Of a stretch of 64,000 bases of DNA, positions 23,366 to 35,140 are shown piece after piece. Source of the stretch: Pseudisothecium myosuroides (lineage: Eukaryota > Streptophyta > Bryopsida > Hypnales > Lembophyllaceae); assembly GCA_951799445.1 (NCBI GenBank), contig OX637287.1:47955724-48019723 (forward strand), given 5' to 3'. Below the pieces are notes generated by a model. The model saw only the letters and a list, made by a program, of their open reading frames with translations, made no database searches and had not been told where the DNA came from. Both the position numbers and the translations under genes were made by a program. Positions within the stretch are counted from its first letter, which is position 1; each line of letters begins with the position of its first letter.

Positions 23366-24637
23366 TTGGAGCCCTCTCTCTCTCAATTTTGTGTGCATGA
23401 TGTGTTTTGAGAGCAATTTTGTGAATTATGGGCATTTTAAGCATGAATTGTTAGAGAGTACGGAAGGAGACTAGTAGGACAATTTGTCGAGTAGGTTCAC
23501 TTGTTTCCATAAGAAAATGGGTGAAAATTGGAGGTCTTTTAGGTCAGATTGGAAATGCTGTTGGAATTGATGGAAAAATTAGTTTTTTGTTGCATTGGTG
23601 AGGAAATTTCAGGGTTGGTTGGGGCAAAAATGCTCGAGTTGGCTTGAGGGAACTAAACTGCAGGGAGATTATGAAAATTTCAGGGTTTGCTTGTGCTGAA
23701 TTGATTGATTGTCACTCAAAGGGCTAGATTTTGAGATGGAATTAGCGCTGGAGAAAACAAGCATGGTAAGGAGATTAGGGTTTTGAACTTGGCTGGCGGA
23801 TTGAACTAGCACCAAGATCACGAACGAGCCAGGCCTCGAAACAAGCCACTGGTACCGAATATGATCAGTGGAGCGCATGTTGACCCGGGCAGCATCCCAG
23901 CCAGAATCAAGGGAGACCAAAGGACAGCGAGCTCCTGACAGCGACAGACGATGACGAGAGGAGGCGAGATCAATCGTCCCCCTTCCCAAGAATCCCAGCA
24001 GTAAGGAAACTCCAAGATTCGAGATCCACCGCTCTCAAAGATCGAGCCAACAAAAAGCTGAAGAAAACCAAGACACGAGAATCACGAAGGAACCCCGCGA
24101 CAGTGGAGGAGAATCCCAGCGCGAAGACCGAGGTCGAAGATGACGCAGGCAATGCAAGGCAGGGCGACATATAATGGCACGCGCTGCGAGCCAGCAACGA
24201 CTGAATGACACGGGCGACGGAACAAAGCACAAGAAGACGAGGATCCGGCGCGCGGAAATCACCCCCGAAGGCCGGCGGCCGCAAGAACCCAAATTCACGG
24301 CGGAGGAATTGAGGAAGCACATCAGGAGGAGAATCTGAGAATGATCAGTCACGACTGACGGAGCTGATGAGTTCTTGCGGAGCGGGGGCACGAGATTCAA
24401 GAACCAGCTGGGGGATCCACCGCGCTCAACTGAAGAAAGAGACGAAGACGATCGAGAGAAACGAAGCGCAGTGACGAGCTTGCACCGAACTGAACCGAAG
24501 AAATCCGAGCAGAAGAGCAAAGAGGAGGAGTGAGATGGGCATGGAGTCAGCGGCTCCAAGGTTCTTCTTTTAGGGTACGTTCACACTTGGTGTCAAAGAG
24601 TGTTGTTAGTGAGGGTCTTATGAATGAATTTAGATCT
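23366..24637. other. GC-rich island of unknown origin
   Basis: From about 23790 to 24560 the sequence turns markedly GC-rich, with frequent CG dinucleotides, unlike the AT-rich DNA on both sides. Overlapping minus-strand frames of 106-174 codons are Ser/Leu/Arg-rich with no recognisable domain. It could be a retroelement leader or LTR fragment, or the first exon or promoter of an unrecognised minus-strand transcript. Confidence 0.45.
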
Positions 24638-25091
24638 AAGGTAACTACACCTAAAATCGCACAATTAAGCTCTGTGGCATGATCCATATGCTCTAGAAAA
24701 TGAACAACAATTTTTGTATATACGTGAAGGACTATGAATGAAAATGCAAGTGATTTCATAATTTTTGGATGCATTGTGAATTAGTTACAAATTTTCAAAG
24801 ATACAAGGTGTAGGGTGTTAAAAGTGTCACCTAGGTGATGCCAAAATCAATTTGATGCACATGAAGAAATGTCAAAGACAAGAAGTTAAACAAACGAAAA
24901 GTGTATTCAAAATGGACCACTTGGGAGGTTGCCACCTCTACAGCTCTATTAATAGAGTTGCACACTAGTCGAAATGGGCTCTTACACTTGTCCTTTATTG
25001 CGCACCATTTTTGGTTTCTTCCCCATTCATTTTCAGTTCAAAAATAGGGGTCGACATTCAGGAGTGGTCCATTTTAGGTGTAGTTACCTTA
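24638..25091. mobile_element. TAAGG-type inverted-repeat element (MITE)
   Basis: Terminal inverted repeats TAAGGTAACTACACCTAAA and TTTAGGTGTAGTTACCTTA are perfect over 19 bp; the element is about 454 bp. The same end type is seen at 12937 and, inside gene 4, at 61454-61597. There is no coding frame and the superfamily is not assigned. Confidence 0.85.
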
Positions 25092-25190
25092 CTTCCGGTC
25101 CGGATTTGTATTGCAAACATCAGCCCTAACATCAAGTGCAAACATATTTTTATAAGAGTATTTTTTCCCTTTTTGTCAAGTACTTAACCC

Positions 25191-26095
25191 TTAACCCCTA
25201 CATGCCCAAGGCACCAAATTCTGGTTGGGGTGAATTGGTCCCCTCGCTCGGCCTCCCATGTCATTCCAGGGGTGCATGTGAAAAAAAAGACCTCTATTTT
25301 GAGTTGTCTCTAGGGTATGTTCTACACCTCTCCTAGCTAATTTAGGGCCTCTGATTGCAAATATGAATTCAGAATTTGCAAATTTTATCATGCCTCGTAA
25401 ATTAAAAAATTTCAGGGTTTTTCCTCGAGGCTGAGTAAGGGGGAGAGTTCACCCCGGCCCAAATTCTAGTGTCGACAAAACTTTGAAGTTCAATAAAACC
25501 TAACCAAGTTACTATTTTCAGTAGTTACTATTTTTGTAAAATTCTTTTGAAGTCTAGTTCTGGCATCGAAAATTTGATTTCGGAAATGAATGATTACAAT
25601 ATTTCTATTTAAGATTTTGTGAAAAGGTGGCTATTGCAAATCTTGATTTTATAATGTTGAGGTCTCTTGGAAATGAGATTCAAATGCACTAGATCTTGGA
25701 AGAAAAATCACATAAAAAACTCATTTAAAAAGACATTGTAGAATAGATTTTCAAGATCTATAATTTGACTGAGGTTATACAAATTATGCCCTTTAACCTT
25801 ATATTTTTTTAGTGACCAATTTTTTAGATTTGACATGTGAAAATTGGATTGAAAGACTTCAAATCACTTTTGTAGTTTTAACATCCTCATGATCAAACAT
25901 TACAATTTTTCAATCCATAAATAATATTGTTGTGTTTTCTTTTACCGTATGATCTCTAACATATCTAGTTTGAATTTGTATGGTTAAAATTCAAAAGAAA
26001 TTGACACAACTTATCAAAATGTTGGCTTTTTGTTCAATTAATTGAAGAACAAATTCCAAGAAGCTCAAAAAAGGCCTTGGACATTTAGGGGTTAA
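25191..26095. mobile_element. TTAA-flanked element, second subgroup, long copy (inverted)
   Basis: The left end TTAACCCCTACATGCCCAAG and right end CCTTGGACATTTAGGGGTTAA form inverted repeats around 905 bp. The part from about 25470 onward matches the element at 14472-15119 in inverted orientation, for example around TAGTTTGAATTTGTATGGTT. Confidence 0.88.
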
Positions 26096-26185
26096 ATGTC
26101 GCAATCCTTTTTTGAATTTTTACACATTTTTATTTATATCTTTGTATAGAAATATCATTTTAATGTAATTTCATAAAATTGGTCA

Positions 26186-27762
26186 TTAACTCCTAAAGGT
26201 CCATGCATCCAAATAGTGGATGCACCTTGATCAACCTTGATTGTAACTTTCAAAATAACTACTTTTGGAAGTTGATTTAAACTAAGAAAACGAATCACAA
26301 AATAAATTATAAAAAATAAAGAAGCAAGGCAAGATGCTTGCATACAGTATGTCAAATTTCTCCACAATTGGTTTCTATTCATCACTAGCACTACCTCAAA
26401 GCAAGCATGAGCATGAACAAGTGGGCAAGCAATGTTCCAAAACAGAGTAGCAATGATGGAATTGGGAAAAACAAGTCCATAGAACCCAAACTTTTCAGGT
26501 GTCAATGTAAACCACATTGTAGACTTCATGCTACTCCTTTCATGATGTTATCATGTCACTGAAACTGACAAGGAAAAACAAACATTGTTGTGGGGAACAA
26601 AATCCCTCAACAGACAACTCCATCAGTACTATCAAACTACTTTTGTAGAATGAGTATAAGAATAGTTTAGCCACCAGCAGCGTGCATGGATTCTGCTTCC
26701 CTTTATGTTGGCATGAACGACAAGGGGCCTCAGGGTGTGCAATCCAAAAAATAATCGCTTTTGGAGACGTATACTCCTGCACATCTTGAGGCAAAAAGCA
26801 TAAGATACAACAGCCTAATACCATGCATGAACCAATTTTTCCACCTATGAATGCAAGAGTTGTGCAGAGTATATGTCTGACCAAGTTGTACAAGGTAAAA
26901 AACCTCAACCAATTTTTCCACCCTAAACCCCCAATTTCACTTCCATTCAAATCCAATACCATCTAATGAATAAAATGTCACAAGATTAGGCGCAAAAAAG
27001 AGACAATTAAGGTACTTTCACAACTCTCAATGAATGATAATAGGTTTGACTAATGATACTTAAACAATTCATAAATGAGATGAGATTGACAATTAAGATT
27101 AAAACCACTCTTTAGAGAGGTGCTTCAAGGGAATTGCTTTCAAGTTGTAATTTGGAGGTATACAAATTCAAGGAAGTAAGCTATAGATATATTTGAGGTG
27201 GTTTTAAGTTATATTTTGGATGCTCATGGTCCCAACATTTTGGTGATCTTGATTTTCAAAGCAACCATTTTGAAGTATATACTCTCAAAGTTTTGAAGTT
27301 TTGAAACAACATATTCCAACGTTGACAATGTTTTAGACATATAAACCTTGTGAACCTATTGTCTTTTGAAACTTGTGAAACTTGAGGTAAAAGTGAACAC
27401 TAAAATGATATTTTTTCTCCTCATTGCCCGCGAAACAAAATCCGTAATACCTTCAGCCTTATTGATAAATATGGAATGAATAAAAGCTTGACTTATATCT
27501 CTAGACCTATTCTATGCAAGAGACTTAGAAAAATTAAATTAAGAATCTATTTTTAATTGCTTAGAAACCACAAAAAAACTTACAAAATTTCATAATTTTT
27601 GCAGTATTTATTGAAATCTCATGAAACAAAGCTTCCTAAATAGATCGTGTCCTATAGAAGTTATGCTGAAATCCTAAGAAAATAATTGGGAAATATCAAG
27701 CTACTAGGACCTGCCCAAAACAACAAAAGACCAAAACAGTATTCAAAAATCATTAGGGGTAA
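26186..27762. mobile_element. Probable TTAA-type element with degraded right end
   Basis: The left end TTAACTCCTAAAGGTCC fits the family. A likely right end near 27751-27762 (CATTAGGGGTAA) is degraded, which would make this the largest copy (about 1.58 kb). Two adjoining minus-strand frames inside (124 codons ending at 26155 and 140 codons ending at 26540) show no motif I can tie to a transposase. Confidence 0.45.
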
Positions 27763-28085
27763 GCCTGTCACTTGGGAAAGCGAGTGAACATCCTTATGGA
27801 GCAACATGCTTGTAAAGTAACAGAGCCTTTAATGAATGGTTTCGAGTCATCCTGATTACAATTCCTGATTACGATTCCAAGATGCAACTATGACACTTTA
27901 AGGTCTTGACTTTAAAAATTACAATTTTCCCAAAAATTAGGTATTTTTTGAACACTCGTGATTACTATTTGTCTACAAGTGAAAAATAACCTCTAATTGC
28001 AATTTTGTACAAACTAGCCACAGAATCATTCCAGTACAAGTTAAAAAGTTAAATATAAAGACAGCTTTCAGGTGGCAGGATTACC
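27763..28085. other. Downstream region of the tryptophan synthase gene
   Basis: No separate feature was recognised. It lies just after the stop codon of the minus-strand gene ending at 28086 and should contain its 3' untranslated region. Confidence 0.5.
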
Positions 28086-31000
28086 TCAAGAAATAGAGTT
28101 TTTCATATCCTCAGTGAATTTTTTCAGTGAAGCGAGACCCTCCTCGGGACTCGCAGCCTCTCCTAAAATCTTAACCACAGCACTGCCTATTATCACACCA
28201 TCGGCTCCCCACTCCACCACCTGTCACCCACCGTAAGATTCGCCGAAAAGAAAACATGTACTATGCACATTAAACTGGAGGTCAAAGATGGACAATGCCT
28301 CCACTGTTAAAAAGGGACAGTAAAGATTCCAGTCAAAAAAATTCCACAACAATGAACAGCGTAAAGTATGGTAATTGAGCAAGCAGTGAACATCATCCCG
28401 CATCTCCAATGCGACATGGGAATTGGAAAATAGTCAATACCTGAGCAGCATGTTCCGGACGTGATATTCCGAAACCAATGCCTATTGGTTTGTCAGTCAC
28501 CTGCCGAGTAGTCAAAATTCAAAACTTTCATCATCCGATGGTACCAAGAACAGCACAACTTGCCGCAGAAAGAATTCTACAGCATGCTCACCATGAAGAT
28601 CAGGTATATTAAAACGAGCAAATGTTGTAAGACCCTAATGCTCACACATAGTAGTCCAAGAACGAATATCCAAAAACATCTGAAAACGAGATGGAAAATC
28701 ACCTCCTTCAGTTCCTTCAAAAGAACCTCCACGCGACCATCCACTGAAGCACGTGCCCCAGTGACTCCCTCTAGACTTACCTGCAAATAAGCATCCAAGA
28801 TTAATTTATTAGAATTATCGGACAAATGCTTTCGCACAGATGATACATATTACCTACAGAAATGAACCATGTAGATAGAAATGGTAATGGAGGGCTAATA
28901 AGTTCGGGTCAAGCGGAAGGTAAAAAAATTATTCCCCGCAGCTTATTAGCCTTTATCAATACCATACTAAACAAGGAGGCCTTGTCCATACTAAAGGATT
29001 AAATAGAACACTCACCAAGTATACAAAGCCTCGGGATGCCTCGGCGATTGTCTCCATCCGAGATTTGGGAGTCGTAGGAGTAGTTAACAAAATCTTGAAG
29101 AACAAAGTTTACGTTTATTCTCAGCAAAACGAATTGTACTTGCTACCGATTCTTTATGCTACGGCATCAAAACCCAAATGCTGGTAAGTGTCACACACAT
29201 AACATGAATCATACAGAACTAGAACCAAATTCATATTCGTAAGCTGGTAGGCTTCTGCTCCACATGAAGGAATATTGTACACACCAATTCAATGCCGTTT
29301 GCAGAAGCTCTCTCCCGGAGTTTACGTGTCTCTTCAAGTGGGACATCTGGCACTACCAGGCCTACATGCATTGCAAAATTGATCATTGAGTAAATACATT
29401 CATCAGACCGTTGAACATACAAACCCTCTCTGAATACAATCAGATGGGCAGTGATTGCCCTGGTATAAAGTGCTGGAAATTCAAAGTTCAACCAACCCCA
29501 TGTCCTAAAACCACCTCAATTGATTGTAGTAAGATAGTAAAAACTGCCCTCAAATGGAACACTTAAATAAGGTGAGAGCACCGCACAATTTTTATGTTAT
29601 TTCACATTTTCATTTCCTGCAAAGGATCGCAACTGCGGTGCTGATCGAGATATGAATGCAAAGGATCAGTGAAGAAAGTGCTACCAGAGCCTCCGGCTTC
29701 TTTGACAGCCTTCACAAATGAATCCATTCCTCGCTTTAAAATAGGATTGTAATAAGTGAAAAGCACAACTGGTGCCGTCAAGCTTGGGCTAACCTGGAAA
29801 ACAAGATCGCTTCAATTTGCATTACCTCAAAAATACAAGAAAAAGTGTCATAATACAATTGCAGCAATAGTTATTCCGGCAAAGCTATGCACAAGCCTAC
29901 ACAAGCATACCGAAATGAATAACTTTTTGAAGTGTGAGTCGAAAAGTTTACCTCCTTCAACATCGCCAGAACTTTCTCAAGGGTAGTTCCTTTCGAAAGT
30001 GACCTGGTTGCAGCAGCCTGTAAAAAGCACCCACCAATTCTAGTCAGCCGCTATGTCGAAAAAGATGCATTGTCTAAGTTCACCTCTACGTAATTGCAAA
30101 CTTCGAAATCAACAGACGATTCCAATGCGGCAAATCTAGAGATACTGCAACATCCTGGTTTTCACACGAATATCCTCCATGAAAGCCAATGACAATTGTC
30201 CTCACGCAACCTAATCTACGTGATGTAACCATGATAAACGCTGTGAGTGATAAACTGGCAACATTAAGCTCGTGTGAAAGATGAACATGCCTGAATGACA
30301 GGACCATCAGCAAGAGGATCAGAGTAGGGAACTCCGAGCTCTATGATGTCACATCCACATGAATCCAGCATTCGCATTGCCTCTGCGGTTGTATTCAAAT
30401 CGGGATCTCCAGCAGTAACGTATAGGATGAGTGCCGCCTGACAAACAAAATCGCCAAATCATCAAGCACACTCTTCAAAAAGGTTAGAATTTCTCCTTCC
30501 AAATAAAAATTCAAAGCAGCAGAATTTTAGGCTGCAAGCTTGCTCATGTGACAGCAACCCCAGAAATGTATGTCTCTGATACATTCTCTCCACAGAACAC
30601 ACACTGCCACCAGAGTAGCACTCTAACCTCGCATTTGGAACGAGTATATGTTCTAGAGTGTATCGTTGAGATAAAGCAATATTGAGGTTACCAGATACCT
30701 TAATCTTCTAGAATGTACCGGAGGTGCATATTTCAGGGGGTGCTGAGACCTGAGCAGCACTCTACCCTCACACTATTCTTCAAAGTGAACTTTGAAGACC
30801 GTTTCATGACTGTGCTCATAAGCTTCTGAAGGAAATAATATTAGTTGGACTGTCACTACGGTGCTGTTAAATCGTATCCTATCATACAATGTTCCGCTTC
30901 TTTGCTTGCCACGAAAAACATTAGGGTTTAGGGGTTAAGCCACGGATTCGAATTTCGACGTGCAAATGTACAACTCAGGGCAGCACTCAACCATCACATT

Positions 31001-31576
31001 GTCACATTGTAACGAGTGTCTGTTCTCGACTGCATCGTTGGGATAGTGAGATACCAGGTAGAATGTACCAGCTGTGCAGACTCAGACAGTGCTTTCACAT
31101 GAACGGCACTTTACCTTCACACTATTTTGGCAAAGCGCACATTCCAATTCCTTTCATGGCTATGACCACAAGCTTTCGATCGTCGCTACAGTGCTGTTGA
31201 ATTGCACTAAAGAATTTAACGTTCCGTTCCATGGACAACATTAGGGTTTTGGGTTTAAGTCCCAAATTTTGTGAAAATGTACCTTCCCTTGTTGCTTCAG
31301 GGCAGTAAAAGTGTCGACAACTCGGGTCTTGCTCTGAACCATAGTGACTGAGGCGGCAGCATTAGCAGCATCAGCAACAGAAGCTCGCGGCACCATCGCC
31401 AGTCGCTGCTTCGACGCAATTGACCTTCGCGAGCCCTTGACACGGAATTCCGAAAGAACATGGTGTGGCGACGGAGCGCACGACGTGGTGCGCGCGACGA
31501 ATTGCGACGTCAGAGCGCCCTGCAGTCGCGACTGCCCCGAGACCACCAGCCCCGCATGTCCCCTCGCGAGCGCCAT
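28086..31576 (-). CDS. TSA1: Tryptophan synthase alpha chain, plastid-targeted
   Basis: Cleaves indole-3-glycerol phosphate to indole and glyceraldehyde-3-phosphate, normally passing indole to the beta chain in the plastid. Nine exons read on the minus strand: 31283-31576, 30291-30437, 29952-30017, 29685-29793, 29285-29361, 29016-29093, 28703-28780, 28441-28500, 28086-28220, giving 347 aa. The first 60-70 residues are rich in Ser, Arg, Ala and Thr with few acidic residues, like a plastid transit peptide. Then [24 protein letters not shown] (with the catalytic Glu and Asp known from bacterial TrpA), [41 protein letters not shown] and [12 protein letters not shown] follow in the expected order. 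All introns are GT-AG except the second, which starts with GC. The ATG at 31574-31576 is chosen; the codon two triplets upstream is GTG. No damage is seen. Confidence 0.96.
30289..30290 (-). other. GC splice donor of tryptophan synthase intron 2
   Basis: On the minus strand the exon ends GTCATTCAG and the intron begins GCATGT. The next exon begins GCTGCTGCA, and joining these gives [11 protein letters not shown], the expected family sequence. No GT donor nearby keeps that frame, so a GC-AG intron is the simplest reading. Confidence 0.8.
30605..31270. repeat. Diverged tandem duplication in tryptophan synthase intron 1
   Basis: Two related blocks, about 30605-30956 and 30978-31265, share in order GAATGTACC, CACACTATT, TTTCATG, GTGCTGTT, and ACATTAGGGTTT. 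Many substitutions and gaps separate them, so the duplication is old. Confidence 0.6.
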
Positions 31577-32260
31577 CGCCACTCCTCCAATGTCTGAACA
31601 CCAAAACGGTCAAAAACCTCAAGTAAACCTCACATTGGCAATAACAAAGGGGAACACGGCCCAAAGGCAATGTAAGTGATGCAACCTGCAGTACTATACA
31701 ATTGCAGAAGCAAGAGAAACCGCGAGAGAACATCTTCACGAATTCTCCAAACATCTCACGAATTCTCCAGACCTCACCAAATAGGTCACGAAATGCGGGA
31801 TTCAGGAAATGAGTTCGAAATTGTTGTCAGAATGCGAGGTTTTGAGCTACCTGTGTGATGCGACGGCGCTGATCCGTGGGGATTAAAGCGAGCTCAGCGA
31901 CCTACAAAATTTTCCTGGAGAGGAGTGGCTTCCTTGTTGTGAGACGACGACGAAGGAAGGGATATCAAGACGGTCTTGAACGAGGAACGAAGACGGTCTT
32001 GAACAAGGAACGAAGACGGTCTTGAACAAGGAACGAAGACGGTCTTGAAGGAAGATGGTCTTCAGTTGGGGCCGCTTCATACACACTTCAGTTGGCAGGC
32101 GACTGAAGGGAGAGGACTATTTATGTTGTTGTTTTTCCACGTGGTTCAATGTTTTAAAGAAGGCCGGCGTGAATAAAGTGTCTATTCGTCTTGACAATGA
32201 GCCAATGTCCACCGGATCAAGGGTCATTGATTCAATGTACAGTATTTGGGGGAATTTCCA
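31577..32260. other. Upstream region of the tryptophan synthase gene
   Basis: Should hold the minus-strand promoter and leader. Apart from the 23-bp tandem repeat at 31969-32063, no element was recognised. Short frames in this stretch have no recognisable domain. Confidence 0.5.
31969..32063. repeat. 23-bp tandem repeat upstream of tryptophan synthase
   Basis: About four units of GACGGTCTTGAACAAGGAAC plus three bases, head to tail, the last diverged to GATGGTCTTCAG. It lies about 390-490 bp upstream of the start codon of the minus-strand gene. Confidence 0.9.
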
Positions 32261-32560
32261 CATGGGTGACTGAAAGTGTTTTTTTCGAGTCGCCACTCCT
32301 TTTTCACAAAAGAATCTCTAGAAAATCATTTGTGTCCTTGGCAACCAATGTAAGTCACCAAGATTTCTTTTCATTCATGAAAAGCCACGTACAATTTCTT
32401 TTCATTTCCACGTGTAGGACTCCAATTGCTGGAGAAGAAAGGTAAATGGTTTTAGAATGACTACTTGAATAAAATGTAGTCTGTACAGTGCCCTATCTAA
32501 AAGATAGCTATCCCCTTCTTTTTGCAAATACAATGGAAAAAATTGGAAGAGGAAGAAAGT
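32261..32560 (+). repeat. Dispersed repeat F, copy 1 (empty foldback site)
   Basis: Matches 33115-33365 plus 34456-34530 in the same orientation: shared AACCAATGTAAGT, AAGATTTCTTTT, AGTGCCCTAT and CTTCTTTTTGCAAATACAAT. Around 32505 it reads AAAAGATAGCTATCC, with one CTA where copy 2 carries the 1.1-kb foldback. Confidence 0.8.
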
Positions 32561-33114
32561 GTTCTTGATAAGGCACTGATCTACTATATATGTCTAGTCT
32601 TCATTCTTGATACAATTCGGTGTCACCAAGTGTCATCTAGGTGCAATTCCTTGTCATTTCCTTGTCAACTTGCAATTCACCATTTTTATATTTGGGCAAG
32701 TGACTCATTATACATGAAACTGTATTTGACACTTACAAACCGTATGGTGGTAGGCCCCCAAAAATAATTATTTTTCTATTTATTTGAGCCGTCATGCAAT
32801 TGTAGAGGGGCAAACCGTTGGAGGGCAACTACACAAGGATTTTATTTTTAATTTTATCCACTTTGAAAACCTTAACTCTCCATTCTTTCCCTTCCTCTTC
32901 CCTCCCATAGTCCACTCCGAAGAGCTTTGCAGAGTAGCAACAACGGAATATATAAATATATAAGTTTTTTTTAAGTTTTTTTAAATAGGTGGGTGGGATC
33001 TACTGTGGGGTAAATTATGCCAAGTGCCCCCATGGTTGGCGATGAGACAAATTGGCCCCTATAATTAGTAAGTACAATCTTATATGGCTAAGTGCAAAAA
33101 TAATGAATGTGTGA
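32561..33114. other. AT-rich intergenic, nothing recognised
   Basis: No gene or bounded repeat was recognised. Confidence 0.5.
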
Positions 33115-34530
33115 CTCATGTGGGTGAAAGTATTTTTTTGGATTGCTACTCTTTTTTCAAACAAGAATCTTGAGAAAGTCATTTGAGGTGTCCCTCACAA
33201 CCAATGTAAGTTACAAAGATTTCTTTTTCTTTATGAGAAGCCAAGCACAATTCCTATTCATTACTGTGCGTAGACTCTAGTTGTTAGAGATGTAAAGTGT
33301 ATGCTTCTATAATCACTATGTTGAAATAAATATAGTTTATATAGTGCCCTATATCCAAAAGGCTACTGGGTGAATGTACGAAACACTTGTACTATTTGTT
33401 GCGTTTTGTCACACCCTACTTTTTGATTTTTTTTTTGCCATAACTTCTGTGTTTTAGCTCCAAATGACTCAAAATTTATAGGGAAGATACTCATAACCAT
33501 TATATACCTTTCCTAATTTTTTGGTAATTTTAAAAAAATAATTTAATATTTTTAAACAACCCCGATAATTTCTCACAATGGATGATTTAGGGATTTTTTG
33601 CACTTTTTTTAACCCAAAAAAACGAATTTTGAGCTGAAATTTGGAGAGAATGGTCTTCTAGTAGACTTATAGCTACAGTCCAAAGGATTTAAAAAAAAAC
33701 TTATTTTTATGTGGTGTACAAGTCCACAAAGGGAGCTCCTTTCTGCATTTTTTTCCAAAGGTATAAAACAATATTTTGGTGCGTTTTTTGGTCAAAACCC
33801 ATCATCAAAAAGTTTTCTCAAATAAAGAATTTTTAGATTTTTTTTAAAAAAAAATTCCTATTTTTTACAAATTAAAATGTCAAAAGTGGTATTTTCTTCA
33901 CTAGAATTTTGGACTTAGAATTCACCCAAAAACCGGTGAAGAAAATACCACTTCTGACATTTTAATTTGTAAAAAATAGGATTTTTTTTTTAAAATCTAA
34001 AAATTCACCATTTGAGAAAACTTTTTGATGATGGGTTTTGACCAAAAAACGCACCAAAATATTGTTTTATACCTTTGGAAAAAAATGCAGAAAGGAGCTC
34101 CCTTTGTGGACTTGTACACCACATAAAAATAAGTTTTCTTAAAATCCTTTGGATTGTAGCTATAAGTCTACTAGAAGACCATTCTCTCCAAATTTCAGCT
34201 CAAAATTCGTTTTTTGGATTAAAAAAAGTGCAAAATCCCCCTAAATCACTCATTGTGAGAAATTATCGGGGCTGTTTAAAAATAGTAAATTATTTTTTGA
34301 AAATTATCAAAAAATTAGGGAAGGTGTATAATGGTTATGAGTATCTTCCCTACAAATTTTGAGTCATTTGGAGCTAAAACATAGAAGTTATAACCAAAAA
34401 AAATCTAAAACTAGGGTGTGACAGAACGCTTTAAGTGTTTCGTGCATTCACCCTACTATCCTCTTCTTTTTGCAAATACAATGGAATAAATGGAAGAGGT
34501 AGAAGTCTTCTTGGTAGGGCATTAGAAATT
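33115..34530 (+). repeat. Dispersed repeat F, copy 2 (carries the foldback)
   Basis: Related to 32261-32560 but split at 33365/34456 by the foldback element. The right remainder restarts with CTATCCTCTTCTTTTTGC. Confidence 0.8.
33366..34455. mobile_element. Giant foldback element 1 (arms about 530 bp)
   Basis: Left arm 33366-33901 and right arm 33936-34455 are close reverse complements around a 34-nt loop; the arms meet at GTATTTTCTTCAC and GTGAAGAAAATAC. The outer ends are CTGGGTGAATG and CATTCACCCTA. A CTA flanks both ends, while repeat F copy 1 has one CTA, giving a 3-bp target duplication. If transcribed it would form a very long hairpin RNA. A relative of its arm lies at 54097-54815. 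No transposase frame was seen. Confidence 0.88.
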
Positions 34531-34548
34531 TCAAGTATTGATCCTCGA

Positions 34549-34551
<3 letters not shown>

Positions 34552-34579
<28 letters not shown>
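34552..34579. repeat. (TA)n microsatellite
   Basis: About 14 uninterrupted TA units. The Ile/Tyr run in the overlapping minus-strand frame is an artefact. Confidence 0.95.
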
Positions 34580-34584
<5 letters not shown>

Positions 34585-35140
34585 TTTTTCACTTCATCAA
34601 CAAAAAAAAACACTAGAATTGAAGAGTGTATGGGATCCTAACCTAGTTGCCTTCCGAGCAAAAGACTCCAATAATGTTTTTGGTTAATTTTTAGTTAAAT
34701 GATTTTAAGTGAAAAGGGGAAGCACCCTTAAATCACCCAAATGTTTGTCCTAAAATTTTCAATCACCCTAACACACGCTCTAGGAGGTTAGAGCAACCCC
34801 CCAAACCAAAATCACAATACTCAAAATGTCACTTCGTGCAAGATTAGAGCCTAAGCAATTTCGAAACCATTCTTTTTATGCAATGTGTTTGGTGATCAAA
34901 TCACTTGTTCTATTTTATGTATCATGCAAAAGTTTGTAAGTGCCATGTACAATTCCACTAACACCAAAAACCCTAAGTAAGTGCCTTCTTTTTCTAAGTA
35001 AGGCTCTTCATAGCTTAGCATAATTTTGAGGACATTTTGGCGGGGGATGTTTAGTTACTCCTTTCTCTTGAATTAATTTTCTCCTTCATTACCTACACAA
35101 AATAGTGAAATTAGGGTGCCCCTTATTAATTTCTTGACAT
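34580..35140. other. AT-rich intergenic, nothing recognised
   Basis: No gene or bounded repeat was recognised. Confidence 0.5.

Noticed and set aside
23970..24559. 174-codon minus-strand frame in the GC-rich island
   Set aside because: It is Ser/Leu-rich with no domain, and comparable overlapping frames exist in other phases, as expected for GC-rich DNA that lacks stop codons.
26155..26962. Minus-strand frames of 124 and 140 codons as a transposase gene
   Set aside because: There is a suggestive location inside a probable element, but no catalytic or zinc-binding motif could be matched with confidence.
30940..30960. GGATTCGAATTTC resembling a tRNA B box
   Set aside because: No matching A box or cloverleaf could be found around it; no tRNA gene was seen anywhere in the window.
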